Part shown: positions 10,319 to 22,793 of the stretch, one piece after another
Position numbering within the stretch: the stretch's first letter is position 1
How the letters are laid out: each line of letters opens with the position of its first letter
Assembly (NCBI RefSeq): GCF_001625305.1
Contig: NW_017802758.1
Location: forward strand, 564,964-628,963
DNA from: Branchiostoma belcheri
Lineage: Eukaryota > Chordata > Leptocardii > Amphioxiformes > Branchiostomatidae
DNA length: 64,000 nt
Direction of reading: 5' to 3'
The notes under the pieces: generated by a model
Databases searched by the model: none
The model's input: only the letters and a program-made list of their open reading frames with translations
Told to the model about the DNA's origin: nothing
Translations under genes and position numbers: made by a program

Positions 10319-12640
10319 CTGGCACCTAGACTTACGTAGCTAGAGAGACGATTTGACTAAGAACTGAACCAGTTGGAAAAACAGGCCTAGGCATCCTATA
10401 TATTATGGCCAAAATGGTATGATACACAACAAACCGGGCTGGTTCAAAATTTTAAACAATGAATCTTGAACTTTTCATGCTAACACTGCATTGAAAGATG
10501 GAATAACTGTCACAACTATGAAGAAAAGGACTGCTTCTAACTGTTAAGGGCAAAATATGAGCATTTTGCAGTTGATGATAAATTTCCTTTTTGCCAATCC
10601 GGAAAAAAATGAAGTGGGCGCATCCGTTAACCAAGAAATTAAATTGGTGTGGCCTTACACCTAGATGTGTAGAATATATGTTTATATACATAAGCCTACA
10701 AAGATACATGTATTTCATTTCTCCGTTGAACCAACAGGAAAAAAAACTTTTGGGTGAGCAGCTGTAATTTTGTGTGCACGTACCAAGGTGCACATTTATC
10801 CAGTAATTGAAAGCCTGACTGTAGAAAGTCTATACCAAGGACAACTGCTGCTGAACCACACTCCGCAGGGTACAGGGTTTGTTCAGAAACAACTCAGCGG
10901 CGACGTTGACAAAATCATGCAATGGTTGCAAATCGTCCATGATATGATTTAAAACCCATGCATACTTGTGGTACTGGATTGACAGTTTTCGGTCCGAAAA
11001 AAGATCATACTTGCGTCGCTGTGCTTTCTAGACCATGACGTCAGTAATATATTTATAGTAGTATACACAGTGACATATGTTTCACAGTTTTGTGACTGAA
11101 ATTCCTGTTATATGAAAGCTGGAAAGGTATTAACGACAAATCACTTTTTCCATGACCGACCATCTCTCTTATTTGCCAGCTAGGGGCGCGTCACGCTTAT
11201 AATTATTTGCCACTGACGTGTTACAAATTATAGATGCAAATTTCATTATGAAGTTCGGTTAGAAATTGTCGTGTGCTTCAATCAGAAGTTCTTACAACGA
11301 CACCAGTTATTCCTCTGTATTGTTACTGCCAATCTAAATGACCTATACCTTCGTAACATCATTACAAAGTCAGTCTAACAGTTCTCTCTGGTCGCTGCCA
11401 TGTGCTTTCTCCATCCTGACCTGTTGCACGGTCGCCATGTTGTGTCGCAAAGGATTGTGGTTCCGTTAAAAAAAAATTCGGATTATGGTCTCAGACCGGA
11501 GTTTCTTCCACGATTTCATATCCCTGTCTGTCTGTCTGCCAAGAAAACCCCATTTACAGGCGTGCAATTCGATTTATTACAGGGCAGCAAAACTCGAAAT
11601 ATTCGGAATAAGGCAATCTTTTGCTACACATTAGCAAATTTGACTTATAACTTCATACTTAATGCATTCATAACTGCAGAAACAAGCCTTTCATTTTCTG
11701 GGTGGTACCCTATATTTTAGCCCAGAGCCCTTCCGGTAACATTTTCCCATCAGAAATTACAACAATAAAATGTCACATGGCATTCAATATAGAATAGTCA
11801 CAGTTTATTCATCTCGCTATGTACATACATGTAAATGACAAGAATAAAATTGCTATGACTAGAATGCTTTCAGTTTCCAAGCCATCAAAACTGCAGTGGA
11901 TGCCTTCAATGATTAACAGTGAACTTCTAAGGTTTCCAACGGGCGCGTGAGAGAATTTTCGTAACTGTTGGTTGAATTATGCTTTAAACCTTTGGTAAAA
12001 ACTTTACTACTAATATTTTGATCCCGAAAATTATTGCTTCCTTATTCACAACAAAACATTATGATTATCCGTGAAATAAAGCTTTATGTTTCCTAACAGT
12101 TTTTGTTTCCTACCTGCCTTTTCCTGTTTTCACATAAAAGAATAGGATGCATGTAGTTGAGAAAGTACATACTGTTTCTTTGCAAATTATCATGCACCAC
12201 CTTGTTTTCTGTCATTGCATAATATGTGTTTATGTACATTTTAGAATGACTTAATAAGTACACGGAAAGCAACTTTTATCAATTCTCACAGTACTGAACA
12301 TTTCATTACTCCATGATGGAAGAACCTCATTTAGGGGTCTTGTGGTCACACGTTTTCTGTGTTTGCAGGTAGAACAATGCGTCACCTAACAGAGTTCATT
12401 AATACATTTGTCGTGTTGTTGATTTTCGATGTCGCCTGTATTTGTATAATATCCCAGTCGGACATTTATGACCCCAAGAGGGCGGCTGCCACGAGCGCAA
12501 TCTTATGTCTTTAAACAGTGATTTAGCAATTTTTTAAACACTTGTGCTCACGTGTGCACACACAGTTTACATACACTATACTGTTCCCAATCCGAAAAAT
12601 ATAAAACTTCACGGAGAATTGTCACCTATGGGTATGACTA
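10319..12640. other. no gene recognised
   Basis: I see no supported exon, repeat array or RNA gene here. Short open frames exist on both strands but lack family motifs and convincing splice borders. Upstream exons of the PWWP-like gene or of the OTU-MULE gene could hide here. Confidence 0.4.
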
Positions 12641-12649
12641 CTTTTTTAT

Positions 12650-13035
12650 TTCAAAGTCAATTTCATGCCAACGACAACTGTCAGGTTCATGACAAAACTG
12701 TGATTTTAACCAAGTCAATTCCATGCCAACGACAACTGTTAGGTGCATTACAAAACCAAGTCAATTACCCACAACAACTACAACAGTCAGGTTCAGTTCA
12801 TAACCAATTCTATTCCATGACAAATACAACTGTCAGTTTACTTTCAAAACCATTACTCTGGCCCCCCACAGACAACTACAACATGTTCATTTTAAAACAT
12901 GTCAACTGTCATGTTCATTTCAAAACCAAGTCAATTCTATGACAACTTCAACTGTCATGTTCATTTCAAAACCAAGTCAATTCTATGACAACTTCAACTG
13001 TCATGTTCATTTCAAAACCAAGTCAATTCCCCCAA
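12650..13035. repeat. degenerate 46-bp tandem repeat
   Basis: Units contain TTTCAAAACCAAGTCAATTC and ATGACAACTTCAACTGTCAT. The last two and a half units (about 12915-13030) are near identical with period 46, and earlier units are progressively diverged, including shorter CAAGTCAATT words. Confidence 0.85.
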
Positions 13036-14829
13036 GTCAATTACCAAGTGCGTGGTAACCGTTACATGTCCCAATGTCTTTCCCATTCTGGTCAATGACA
13101 TTGTAATTGATATCACCAATGAGCTTTCATCCTAGCTAACACCGACTAATTTCCTTGTCTTGGCAGTCGTTGCCTGGCTTTTCCGGACAACATTTTCAGG
13201 AAATGGAGTGCCAACGACATGTCCACGAGGTTTATGTGCCCAGTCTGCGTGGCTCCGAACTGTGCATCCTCTCAACGCCCGGTATGCGTGAGTTACGATG
13301 CAGAGGCGGCGTTGAGGAGGTACGAGTATTTACCATTTTAACTACTTTCATATTAACGTCTCTATCATGAAATGGGTAAAATGTCTTTAATAAAACAGAT
13401 TTTGTTATTTTCCACTTGTAACAAGGGACATATGAAAGGGACCCCTTGCTGTTTGAAATAGCCAATCAGAATGCAGGATTATTGCCACGCCCCCAACATG
13501 CTGTTGGTTGGCGCGAAATAACGCTGGGCTGGATCAGACTCAAGACATAATATAGATCAAGGGCATTTTACATTCCTTCTATTGATTAAACAGTTGGGAT
13601 TTGGACTTAAGTTGACTGATGAATGGCTCGGTTACAACCCAGGTAGTTATCACCCTTTGTCCGAATTAACGTCTATGTTACTGAAGAAGCCACAAATTCT
13701 GAAATGCCATAGTATTTTTTTAGCTATATTGCTGTATTATCATCATTTCATAATTTTTAAAGCGCTCAAACACACACTTTTCCCCAGCGCAAAATGGTTT
13801 ACAATGTCACGTCCAATTACACCAATTACACCAATCTGAATAACATGGCGCCTCACGGAAGATAAAGTATTAACAGAAAAATCTTGCAGTGTGCGAGATG
13901 TTTGTTCAGCGCACATTTGTGTTATTTCTTTGGAAATAAAAAAAACGACAAGGTTGCTGTTTGACGTCATTCAACGTCATTAGTAAAATTGCACTGTATT
14001 CCTCATGAGTCATGGTTTGAGATTAGTACTCAGTACTAGTACAGTAGGCATTCTCTGTTCAGGCCCCCAGCGCCTTATACACAGGGCAGCAGAACAAAGG
14101 CAACTGAATAAGGAAATTGACATACAGTTGTGGAAAATGCTATAATTTATGCTTACTAACACCCTTGTCTCTCCTGTTGTCAGTTTCTTAGATGACTGTT
14201 GACAATAAACATGAAGATGATATTGATACGCAGTGATCGAAATGTTTTCTTCACGGTGCTCTTCGATATTGCAGAAGAGTCACAATTTTGTTCTGCAATT
14301 GGAAATACTTCCTGCAAATACACAACCCTTCATGCTACGTGCGGGTGAAGTGTGAAGTCAACAAACATTTCCCTGGCCCTCCCACAAAGCTACATATTTT
14401 CTCACTGGCCCTCCACCCGCTATAACAAAACTTTGCTTTGCTTATAGGTTTTATTACACCCCGGAAGTGGAATGGAACATTCGACCGCTGGCACTTCGAC
14501 TGTACAAGCGCCATCTCTTCTCGTATTCTCCGTAGATTTGTTTTACAGTAGGCAAATACATTTAGAACTTGTACGATATCTTTCGAGACGGAAGGAATTC
14601 TAATTATTTATTATATCTTCTTCTAGGTTGGCAGATGTCGCTGATGCCCAGCCGTGCAGTCCTGCTTTTAAAGAACGTGTGTCCACTGAGTTGCTCCTTA
14701 TGTCTACTTATGTTGACATGCCTACACGGCCTTCTCTTGTTGACTATAGCCACTGCCATGTTGACCCTACAGCAAAGAAAGTGCTGAAGGAGTTACATCC
14801 AGTGATGCTTCGCACCCATGTGCCTCTTA

Positions 14830-17038
14830 GGGACTGTACGATATTTACCGGGGGGGGAGGGCTGGTGCAAAATGGTCCGGTAAAAAATTTTTTCCATGGC
14901 CCTCCCCCCGGCTCAAAAATAAATTCCATGGCGCTCCCCCGGCTCAAAATTTTTTCAATGGCCCTCCCCCACCCCAAAATTTTTTTCGGTGGCCCTCCCC
15001 CCCATTTTTCCAGTCCATGTCTCTTTCTCCCTCCGTAAATTCCCGAATGAACTACGCATCCCGATTAAAGTACGCACCCCCGATTTGGGGCTGGTGGGAG
15101 ACAAATATTCCCGTCTGAAACGTAAAATGGAAAAACTGGAATTAAGTACGCACCCTTTCTACGCACGGCCGGTACCACAGTGAACATGTAGCATGTATGT
15201 CTTAAAGACAGTTCGTCGTTCCAAACAAATTTAAAATTGTTAAAAACTAGATTTATGCCGTGTACTACGTGATGGTATGGTAACGTAGCGGGAAACGTTT
15301 CAAGTTTTTCACCGCCGGCCGCAGCCGACTTGCCGTCACCACCGCATCGAAAGGTAAGGCAAGTGCGGCGAAACGCACAGATTTGGATCCAGCTTTGGAG
15401 TGTTGGTGATCAAGCAAGCAATGGTCAATAAAGATTCGTGAAAAAAGACAATATTTCAATATTTCAATATTGATTATATCGGTAACGGGGGGTAGTTGAA
15501 TGTTAATGTACAAGTACGTAGCTTTAATATTTTTAATACGAAATGTGCCGAACATTTCTTTAATAGCGCCCGCCCGATCGACCCAAGGAGAGCAACAATC
15601 ATACAGGCAGAGAACTGGGCGGAGTATTTGGGCGTAGAGGTGCTACCGAATTTAAAATTCGACACCGAAACCAATTAACACAACAACAAAAGACTACTGG
15701 GGTCAATGGGACTTGCGATTCCGAACGGGAGAAAGTGACAAGTTTGACTGCGTTTCAAGCAATCTCTCGTTATGTGATGGATGTTTTTGTCACAAAATCA
15801 AAGGAATAAACACATAACGTTACATCATCATGTATTAATTTGTACTCCGTAAAACTGGTAAGTACAGTCTGTTCAGAGGAAAGAAAGACTTCCTTCTCGG
15901 GGTCCATGTTCTGGAAAGCTGTCCTCAGCGCTAGCTGCGCATGCCACGGCCCTCTTTGTGTTCTTCAGCTGTAGGTGTAACACCCCACCCACCGGCCGGG
16001 CGGTAAAATTTTATCAAAGACTACATTTTAAGTTAACTCCGCCCCTATCATTGTAGCTTGCCGAACAGTCGAGTAGGAGTACATCTAGCTGGAATTTTCA
16101 CGTCGCCGACTGGCTGGTGTAGCCCGCTACTAAGTAATTTCCTGTGGCATTTATCAAGATTTAAAAATCTTTGTGATACGAAGTGAAACATGGTTAACAA
16201 TTTCTGAACCTTTGAAACGACATGGGCATAATCTTTGTTGAAGATTCCCGAGTTGAACTCAAGCCGGAAGTGTATTGGAAATGATGACCATCAGTCGAGG
16301 CACAACTGTTATGTTATCACACGTTACGTTACGACGATCAAGAACGTTCACGGCTTGCGGACCATTTTTAAATATTACCACTCATAAATCCTACAATTGT
16401 ATGTGTACTTACGGGAGGTTATATTTTTGCCGGGGTTCCACTGAGATCGGCGCCGGCTAGCTGGGGAACGATCCTGTCGGCATGACAAAGCGCCGGGTGT
16501 CATTGCCAGAGACCTACATTTTCTTACCGTGGGTGACTTGACTTCTTCTTTTTACCGCAACTTGGTGTCAATATCGACGATAGTCACAGGAAATATGTTC
16601 ATTTATTGAAGTTTAACTTTATTTCCACTCGTCAATATTCTTATCTAAACATGCTATAGACGATCGATGTTCCAAGCTCCCCGTGCCGGTGTTCCGCTAT
16701 ATTCCTGGGTCGTCCACGGATTTGTCGGCGGAAAACTCAAATAAAGTACGCACCCCGACTTTGGCGACGGCCCGAGACACTTCTGGGATTTTGAAAAATG
16801 TAAAAAGTGCGTACTATAGTGGGGAATTTACGGCGTATTTCTTGTAATTCGGCACTACGCGACGCCATATTTTACAACAGTTTTTCGGTGGCCCTCCCCC
16901 CCAGGCCGATTTTTTTTTCGATGGCCCTCCCCCCGGCTCAATTTTTTTCCATGGCCCTCCCCCCAGGCCAAAAATTTTTTTAATGGCCCTCCCCCCCAGT
17001 GCACCAGCCCTCCCCCCCGGTAAATATCGTACAGTCCC
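14830..17038. mobile_element. 2.2-kb non-autonomous Harbinger-like transposon
   Basis: The termini are perfect inverted copies of GGGACTGTACGATATTTACC, flanked by TTA on both sides (14827-14829 and 17039-17041). A 3-bp TTA duplication with GGG termini is the PIF/Harbinger hallmark. Inside each end is a G/C-rich block with several CATGGCCCTCCCCCC words between T runs. Imperfect terminal similarity continues for 250-350 bp, with TAAATTCCC and AGTACGCACCCC words on both sides. No transposase is encoded. It interrupts the OTU exon. Confidence 0.9.
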
Positions 17039-17665
17039 TTAGCATTGCTGGCGATGGTAATTGCTATTTCCGTGCCCTGTCGGTTGGTCTTTACGGTCAC
17101 GATGACTTCCATCTGTTGATCCGTTTAATGACAGCCCTGGAGATATTCTCCAACCAGGCATTCTATGACCGGGATGCTTCCAACTACACTGACCTTATTT
17201 CAGATGTCCGAGTGAATACACCAACGTACAGGGAACTGTTGCGCAGCGTTTCTGTTCCTGGAGCATACAGTGGTCTTTTAATCATGTATGCCTCCAGTGC
17301 TGCGCTTGGAGTTGCCATCCAATCATCACGGCGGTCTGTTACTACGGCATTCTTTCCCATTGCTGGGGGTGTTCGATAAAGTATCGGGTTACAAGACGCA
17401 ATTTTGGGCTAACCGCAATACATTTGAAAATAAACAAACTAGTATCAAAGGGAAAATTTCGTTGAAATAAAATATAATTATTGTCTTTACATATATTCAA
17501 TGGTGATTTTTTGCGCTAAATGGATGATTTTTTCGCATTTCGTTAAAAAAGTCGATAATTTTCGGGATTTCGCAACCCCATATTTTAGCCAATCCCCAAG
17601 CAAACCTGGCTACACATATTACGCAGGATCACTGATTTTTACATTTTTCGACGACTAGGAATAAG

Positions 17666-17806
17666 ATGAAAAATCGTGCTTTAGGGATTTTTTTTAATTT
17701 CTGACTCTAAGTATAGTTTTTGACGACAAATAGGTGAAAAAATCGAATTTTTTGGCTTTTTTCGCACTCAATTACCCATAATTCAAAAATCCCTAAAGCA
17801 CGATTT
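17666..17806. repeat. short hairpin with 24-bp arms
   Basis: AAAATCGTGCTTTAGGGATT at 17670 is answered by its reverse complement near 17785, with about 90 bp between. It lies in the last intron of the OTU-MULE gene and is probably a degenerate fold-back MITE. Confidence 0.7.
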
Positions 17807-19289
17807 TCGGGACAATCGTGACAGTCATTTTGAGCCGTAAATGGAGTATGTTTGACTCTCCATGTTTTCAGGTTTGAACGAGTTTTGCAGACATGTCATA
17901 TCGCCCGAAAGTGTGCATTGTTTTATTCATACGAGCGTAAAGAATCATTACAGTATTCAAGGTCACCCAAGGATACGACAGTAGTTTCGCTACATGTCTA
18001 CATGTTACATACCCATCAAAAGTTATAGCGGACATGTACTGTCCAGGAAACTGTCTGTATCTATAGAAAAGTGTTGTTTTTTATCTGTTGCGAGGCACTC
18101 AGGCAGAAGGGCTTGTTTTGCCGCTTTATTGTAAATGACCGCAGGTGACCCCGAAATGGAACGCGGGTTCGATTCGAATTGCCCAGATCGAACACGATCG
18201 AACACAGTTCGGATTCTATGACATGTGGGAACTTTGCGGCCCAGATTTGACCACCGTGCATATCTTCCTCCGACAGGATTAAACAACTACCTGATGGCAG
18301 AACCCTTCACCCGCAAGGTCAATGGCCGTGGTGTTAGGGCAGTGTTGGCACCTGAGGTGGCTGTGATGTGGACACAGGCTGGCTTTGTGCGAGGGAGCCG
18401 TTTCATGCCAGACCACTTTGTGATGCTGAAAGAGTTGCATGATGTTGACACTTTAAATCTTGATAACAGCTCTTCCTCTGACAGTGAATGCTGCAGTGAC
18501 CTAGAGGTAGCCCCCAGTTTGTCTGTACAAACTGCAGTCACCTGTGCTAACTCTAGATCTGATACCTCCCCTTCACTCTTTCTAGTGTCTGAATCTTCTA
18601 ACACCAGTGCCCTCGATACCCTTCTCGATCTTGCAACTAGGTCCGTTGAGAGCAAGAGGATCAGTGAGGAGTCTGACAGTGGTAGGAATTCAGGGGGAAG
18701 CCTTGGTGGCTCTGCAGATTTTGATTTCCATGATTTTTCCTCATCAGATTCAGATTCAGGCACACCTGTCACCACTGCAGCTGGTGGCCAGCATCTGCCT
18801 GGTTATTTTCTGTCAACTGCCGAATTGTTTGCTATTCTGGCAGAAAATGAGGTAAGACCTTTGGAGAAAATTCCACCAGGAAAAAAAACGGGATGTGTTC
18901 TTTGTCTTTGACAACACAATGTCCAGCGCATGAAAAAAAAAAATCAGTACGGAAAGTTGATGACTGTGGAGCCTGGACAAGTGGTGGTCCAACAAACATG
19001 GCTAGGTTTGTATATGTCAACAGTACCACGTTGACAGAGGTCAAATTCAAGGATGGTTTGTACCACACTGAGTGTCGTAAGCGCAGCAAAGGCCGCGGTG
19101 GTCGGATGCATATACTGACAGCCCTACAGCCTCAGCCTCATGTCGACCAGGTTTTTGTGCTGCACAGGGCTTATTCGTACCACAGCAATAGGCATGAGTA
19201 CAAACGGCGCATTTCCTGGATCACTCAAAGTAACACAAAGCTACAAAGCATTGCTGTTGCTGAGTATCTTGGCAAAGTACCTGCGCGCA

Positions 19290-20666
19290 CTTCCGCATGG
19301 GGTCAGCAAGAATGCCAATGCGCGTCAGTACCTCCGTACAAACCCAGCACTGTTGGACCAGGTTAAGTCCAAAGCACTGCACCAGCCTCCCAAGCAGGTG
19401 TGGCAGGACCTGTATGACAGAAACAAGTTAGTGGATGGTCTACATTCTGTCCAACAGGTACACAATGCAAAGTATTGGCAAAACAAGAAACAGCAAATAC
19501 AGGACGGCAGGTGCAATAATAGAAACTTTGCTGACCATATACAGACTGTACAGTCCATGCTAGAAAGTCACGGCCACTTTGTCAAGAGCGTGAATTTAAT
19601 GAGTGGTAAGGTCCCAACAGTTACCCTGTATACAGACCAACAGATCCAGGACATCAAACGGTTCTGTTGTCTCAGTAACCAGGAGCAAGGTGCAGTGCTT
19701 GGGTTTGACAAAACCTTCAACTTGTCAAACGTTCATGTTACTGTAGGTGTTTTCAAGCACCTGGCTGTGAAAAGACGCAACACAGGCAACCATCCCCTTT
19801 TCATTGGGCCAATCTTCTTGCACGGCAACTCAGATATTGGTACATACTATGACTTCTTTGCAGAGTTGTCTGCAAAAGTGCACGGCACACCGCCACCCAT
19901 ACTGGGATCAGATGACGAAGGTGGCTTGCGGAATGGCATGAAGAAGGCTTTCCCAATGTCCTGCACACTCTGCTGCACCAGACATCTCAAAAAGAACATT
20001 GAATGCCAACTTGCAGACAAAATAGGTGTGGCAGAGAATGTAAGGAAAGCCATTGTAAAGTCACTATTTGGATCAAATGGTGTTAGTGCTTCCACTGGTG
20101 CCACGCAATTCAAACGCAGATTGGCCCTCACCCGTGCATTATACATGAAAACGGCACCCGCGTTTGACACATATTTCCAGCGTTACGTGGCCCAACCATT
20201 GCAGGACAACTTCCAGACTAAAATGCAATATCCCTGGACTGCTGCTTTCGGTAACTGGACTAACAATAACTGTGAAAGTGTGAACAGTGTACTGAAGCGG
20301 CAAGTAAACTGGAAGACACTTCCCCTGCCAGACCTTGTGCTAAGCCTGGAGAAGCTCGTAAGATTACAATATGAAGACTTACGGCTTGCACTGGTTGGGC
20401 AGGGTGACCTGGTATTGTGCCAGCCATATATGCGCTTTTACAAATCCATTGATGACTGGAGCAGAGCGGACACAAAATCATGCAATGATCATTTTGCCCA
20501 GTTCATGAAGTCTGGCCATAGGGTGCAACAACAGACCTCAGTTTCAACTGATGGTAAGTTATGTGTGACCCAACCAAATTCACGTGGCGGAAAGAAACCT
20601 GGTCAGACCAAAAGGAGGAAGGCAACAAAGACCACAAGCATTCCCAAGAAAAAAGTGGTCATGTGA
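19290..20666 (+). CDS. MULE transposase catalytic segment
   Basis: This is the longest undamaged part of the OTU-MULE gene, open from the last frame change near 19285 to TGA at 20664-20666. It includes the three MULE signatures (D in GFDKTFNLS, D/E in GSDDEGGL, E in NNCESVNSV) and a Lys/Arg-rich C-terminal tail suggesting nuclear import. The 38-bp minisatellite begins at the last codons. Confidence 0.8.
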   Translation, partial: LPHGVSKNANARQYLRTNPALLDQVKSKALHQPPKQVWQDLYDRNKLVDGLHSVQQVHNAKYWQNKKQQIQDGRCNNRNFADHIQTVQSMLESHGHFVKSVNLMSGKVPTVTLYTDQQIQDIKRFCCLSNQEQGAVLGFDKTFNLSNVHVTVGVFKHLAVKRRNTGNHPLFIGPIFLHGNSDIGTYYDFFAELSAKVHGTPPPILGSDDEGGLRNGMKKAFPMSCTLCCTRHLKKNIECQLADKIGVAENVRKAIVKSLFGSNGVSASTGATQFKRRLALTRALYMKTAPAFDTYFQRYVAQPLQDNFQTKMQYPWTAAFGNWTNNNCESVNSVLKRQVNWKTLPLPDLVLSLEKLVRLQYEDLRLALVGQGDLVLCQPYMRFYKSIDDWSRADTKSCNDHFAQFMKSGHRVQQQTSVSTDGKLCVTQPNSRGGKKPGQTKRRKATKTTSIPKKKVVM

Positions 20667-21032
20667 GACTGGTGAGGGAAATGTACCTCCCAGCAGTCGT
20701 GTGAGACTTTTGAGGGAAATGTACCTCCCAGCAGTCGTGTGAGACTGGTGAGAGAAATGTACCTCCCAGCAGTCGTGTGAGACTGGTGAGGGAAATGTAC
20801 CTCCCAGCAGTCATGTGAGACTGGTGAGGGAAATGTACCTCCCAGCAGTCATGTGAGACTGGTGAGGGAAATGTACCTCCCAGCAGTCGTGTGAGACTGG
20901 TGAGGGAAATGTACCTACCAGCAATCATGTGAGACTGGTGAGGGAAATGTACCTCCCAGCAGTCATGTGAGACTGGTGAGGGAAATGTACCTCCCAGCAA
21001 TCATGTGAGACTGGTGAGGGAAATGTACCTAC
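20661..21032. repeat. 38-bp minisatellite, left part
   Basis: About ten direct units of 38 bp contain GTGAGACTGGTGAGGGAAAT and GTACCTCCCAGCAGTC. Variants reading CCTACCAGCAATC occur near 20913 and at the right edge. The array starts inside the last codons of the OTU-MULE gene and is broken at 21033 by the giant element; the rest lies at 54162-54290 in the same orientation. Confidence 0.95.
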
Positions 21033-21913
21033 AACAGAATCCAAAATAATAAGGGAAAATCCATTTTATTCCCTTTTTTTCGACTTGAGATTCAGAAAAT
21101 GAAGTTTTCAATTTTACGGAATTGCAGTCGTTTTGGCTGGTTATTTAGAAATCCAAGAAACTCATATCTAGATATTCAAGACATATTGAGTAAATTTCCT
21201 CATAGAGAGTTTTGATTATTCAGACATGTAGGGTGGATTTCTGGAATTGGAAGGCGAAGATACATGGACTTTGAGTAATTTTACTCAAGACGGGCATCCT
21301 GAGTAATTCTAGTCAAGACGGACATTCTGAATCTGAGTAATGTTACTCAAGACCGGCATTCTGGGTAATTTTACTCAAGACAGGGAACTCTGAATAATTT
21401 TACTCAAGACAGGCATTCTGAGTAATTTTACTCAAGACAGGCATTCTGAGTAATTTTACTCAAGACAACCATTCTGAGTAATTTTACTCAAGACAGGCAG
21501 TCTGAGTAATTTTACTCAAGACCGGCATTCTTAGTAATTTTACTCAAGACAGGCATTCTGAGTAATTTTACTCAAGACAGGGAACTCTGAGTAATTTTAC
21601 TCAAGACAGGGAACTCTGAGTAATTTTACTCAAGACAGGCATTCTGAGTAATTTTACTCAAGCGGGCATTCTGAGTAATTTTACTCCAAACAGGCATTCT
21701 GAGTTATTTTACTCAAGCGGGCATTCTGAGTAATTTTACTCAAGACCGGCATTCTGAGTAATTTTACTCAAGCGGGCATTCTGATTAATTTTACTCAAGA
21801 CAGGTATCTGAGTAATTTTACTCGAGACGGGCATCCTGAGTAATTTTACTCAAGACGGGCATTATGACTATACTCAAGCCCGGGAACTCTGAGTAATTTT
21901 ACTGAAGACTGGC
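21033..21913 (+). repeat. left terminal inverted repeat with 28-bp array
   Basis: About 230 bp of unique sequence is followed by roughly two dozen units of about 28 bp, each reading TGAGTAATTTTACTCA plus a spacer such as AGACAGGCATTC. Each unit holds TGAGTAA and TTACTCA as an inverted pair. The order of variant units next to the unique part matches the right end, showing true homology over at least 350 bp. Confidence 0.93.
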
Positions 21914-21938
21914 ATTTACTCAATGCATCAAGGCATAA

Positions 21939-22195
21939 GGACTGCTTGACTAACCCTCACTACTTAGCCCTCATACTGTCAGGAGCCACAAAATACTTTT
22001 TTTCTCTCTAAAGCTCACCCAGAGAGCTGTGCCTTTTTGTTCTTGGGTGACGTGAACCACGTATATGTATTCAAAGTGCGTGGGGCTAGCTCTACCTGTC
22101 GTCTGCCAGCTCTAAGATATCTGCCAGTAAAACAGTTTCGGAATGAAAACAAACACATGCTTCGCAACAACCACACCTTCAAAAGCATTTCAGTA
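21939..22195 (-). repeat. 250-bp repeat, inverted copy of 31308-31563
   Basis: This segment and the reverse complement of 31308-31563 are nearly identical by eye (one small indel, CTGTCGTCTG versus CTGTCTGTCTG). It contains GTGACGTGAACCACGTATAT. Just beyond its inner edge, 22200-22217 repeats the tip sequence of the giant element (AGAATCCAAAATAATAAG). Confidence 0.9.
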
Positions 22196-22793
22196 TCAAT
22201 AGAATCCAAAATAATAAGATAAAATAAAAGATTTTTTGTCACGTCGGGCGGTGCGTGGGTAACATGGCCAGCGTTTAAGTGCAGTGTATTATACTATTAG
22301 TTTTAATATCAGTATACTGTAATAATTTTGATATTTAACATTTTTTGCTAACTTGAAGAATTAAGTTGATCCGCGTTAATTTTTGTATCGCGCGTGTCCT
22401 TTGTGTTTCGCTTGAACTCGAGGTCCTTCCCGCTGCTAAAAGCCTCTTCGCCGATATCGCTGCTTTAACCTCGTTATCGATACCGATTTATTTCACTTAA
22501 GACGTGTACTTTGAGTCATTGACTCAAGATGGGAGTGATTGTAGAGATATTAATATAGAATAGAATACAATTCAGCACCATTGAAAGTAAGAAGTTGAAA
22601 ACGCATGGGATTTATTTAAATCCTAGCCTCAAAACAGGGTTACAAAGAGAAGAAAGGTACAAAAAGGTGCAAAATGGAACTTTTACAGATTCTGAACTAT
22701 AAGAAGCACAACATTACTTACATGTGGATTTAAACCGAACTCGAGAAGGTACTCTAAGTTTAATTCATTCCGTTTAAGCAAGTAGGTCAAAGT

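Larger units (their letters stand above)
13167..20666 (+). pseudogene. OTU-protease / MULE-transposase gene, disrupted
   Basis: Exons are 13167-13319, 14627-17368 (split by an insertion at 14830-17038) and 18277-20666. The phases agree (2, then 1) and borders are GT/AG. Exon 1 has a Cys-rich FMCPVCVAPNCASSQRPVCV. Removing the insertion with one TTA copy gives a continuous frame into the OTU motif GDGNCYFRALSVGLYG (catalytic D and C). The OTU histidine region, MPDHFVML, is in the last exon. The MULE core follows: GFDKTFNLS, GSDDEGGLRNGMKKAFPMSC with CCTRHLKKN, and NNCESVNSVLKR. At least three frame changes occur in the last exon, at the A8 run 18881-18888, at the A11 run 18933-18943 and near 19285. 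OTU-bearing MULEs are known in animals, and this copy looks inactive. The 5' exon with the start codon was not found. Confidence 0.8.

Noticed and set aside
14441..14520. Extra exon of the OTU-MULE gene (YYTPEVEWNIRPLALRLYKR)
   Set aside because: It looks protein-like after a TATAG acceptor, but exon 13167-13319 joins exon 14627 directly in phase and this frame stops without a usable donor.
20659..21000. Open frame of 113 codons on the minus strand
   Set aside because: It is a by-product of the 38-bp minisatellite, with no independent coding evidence.
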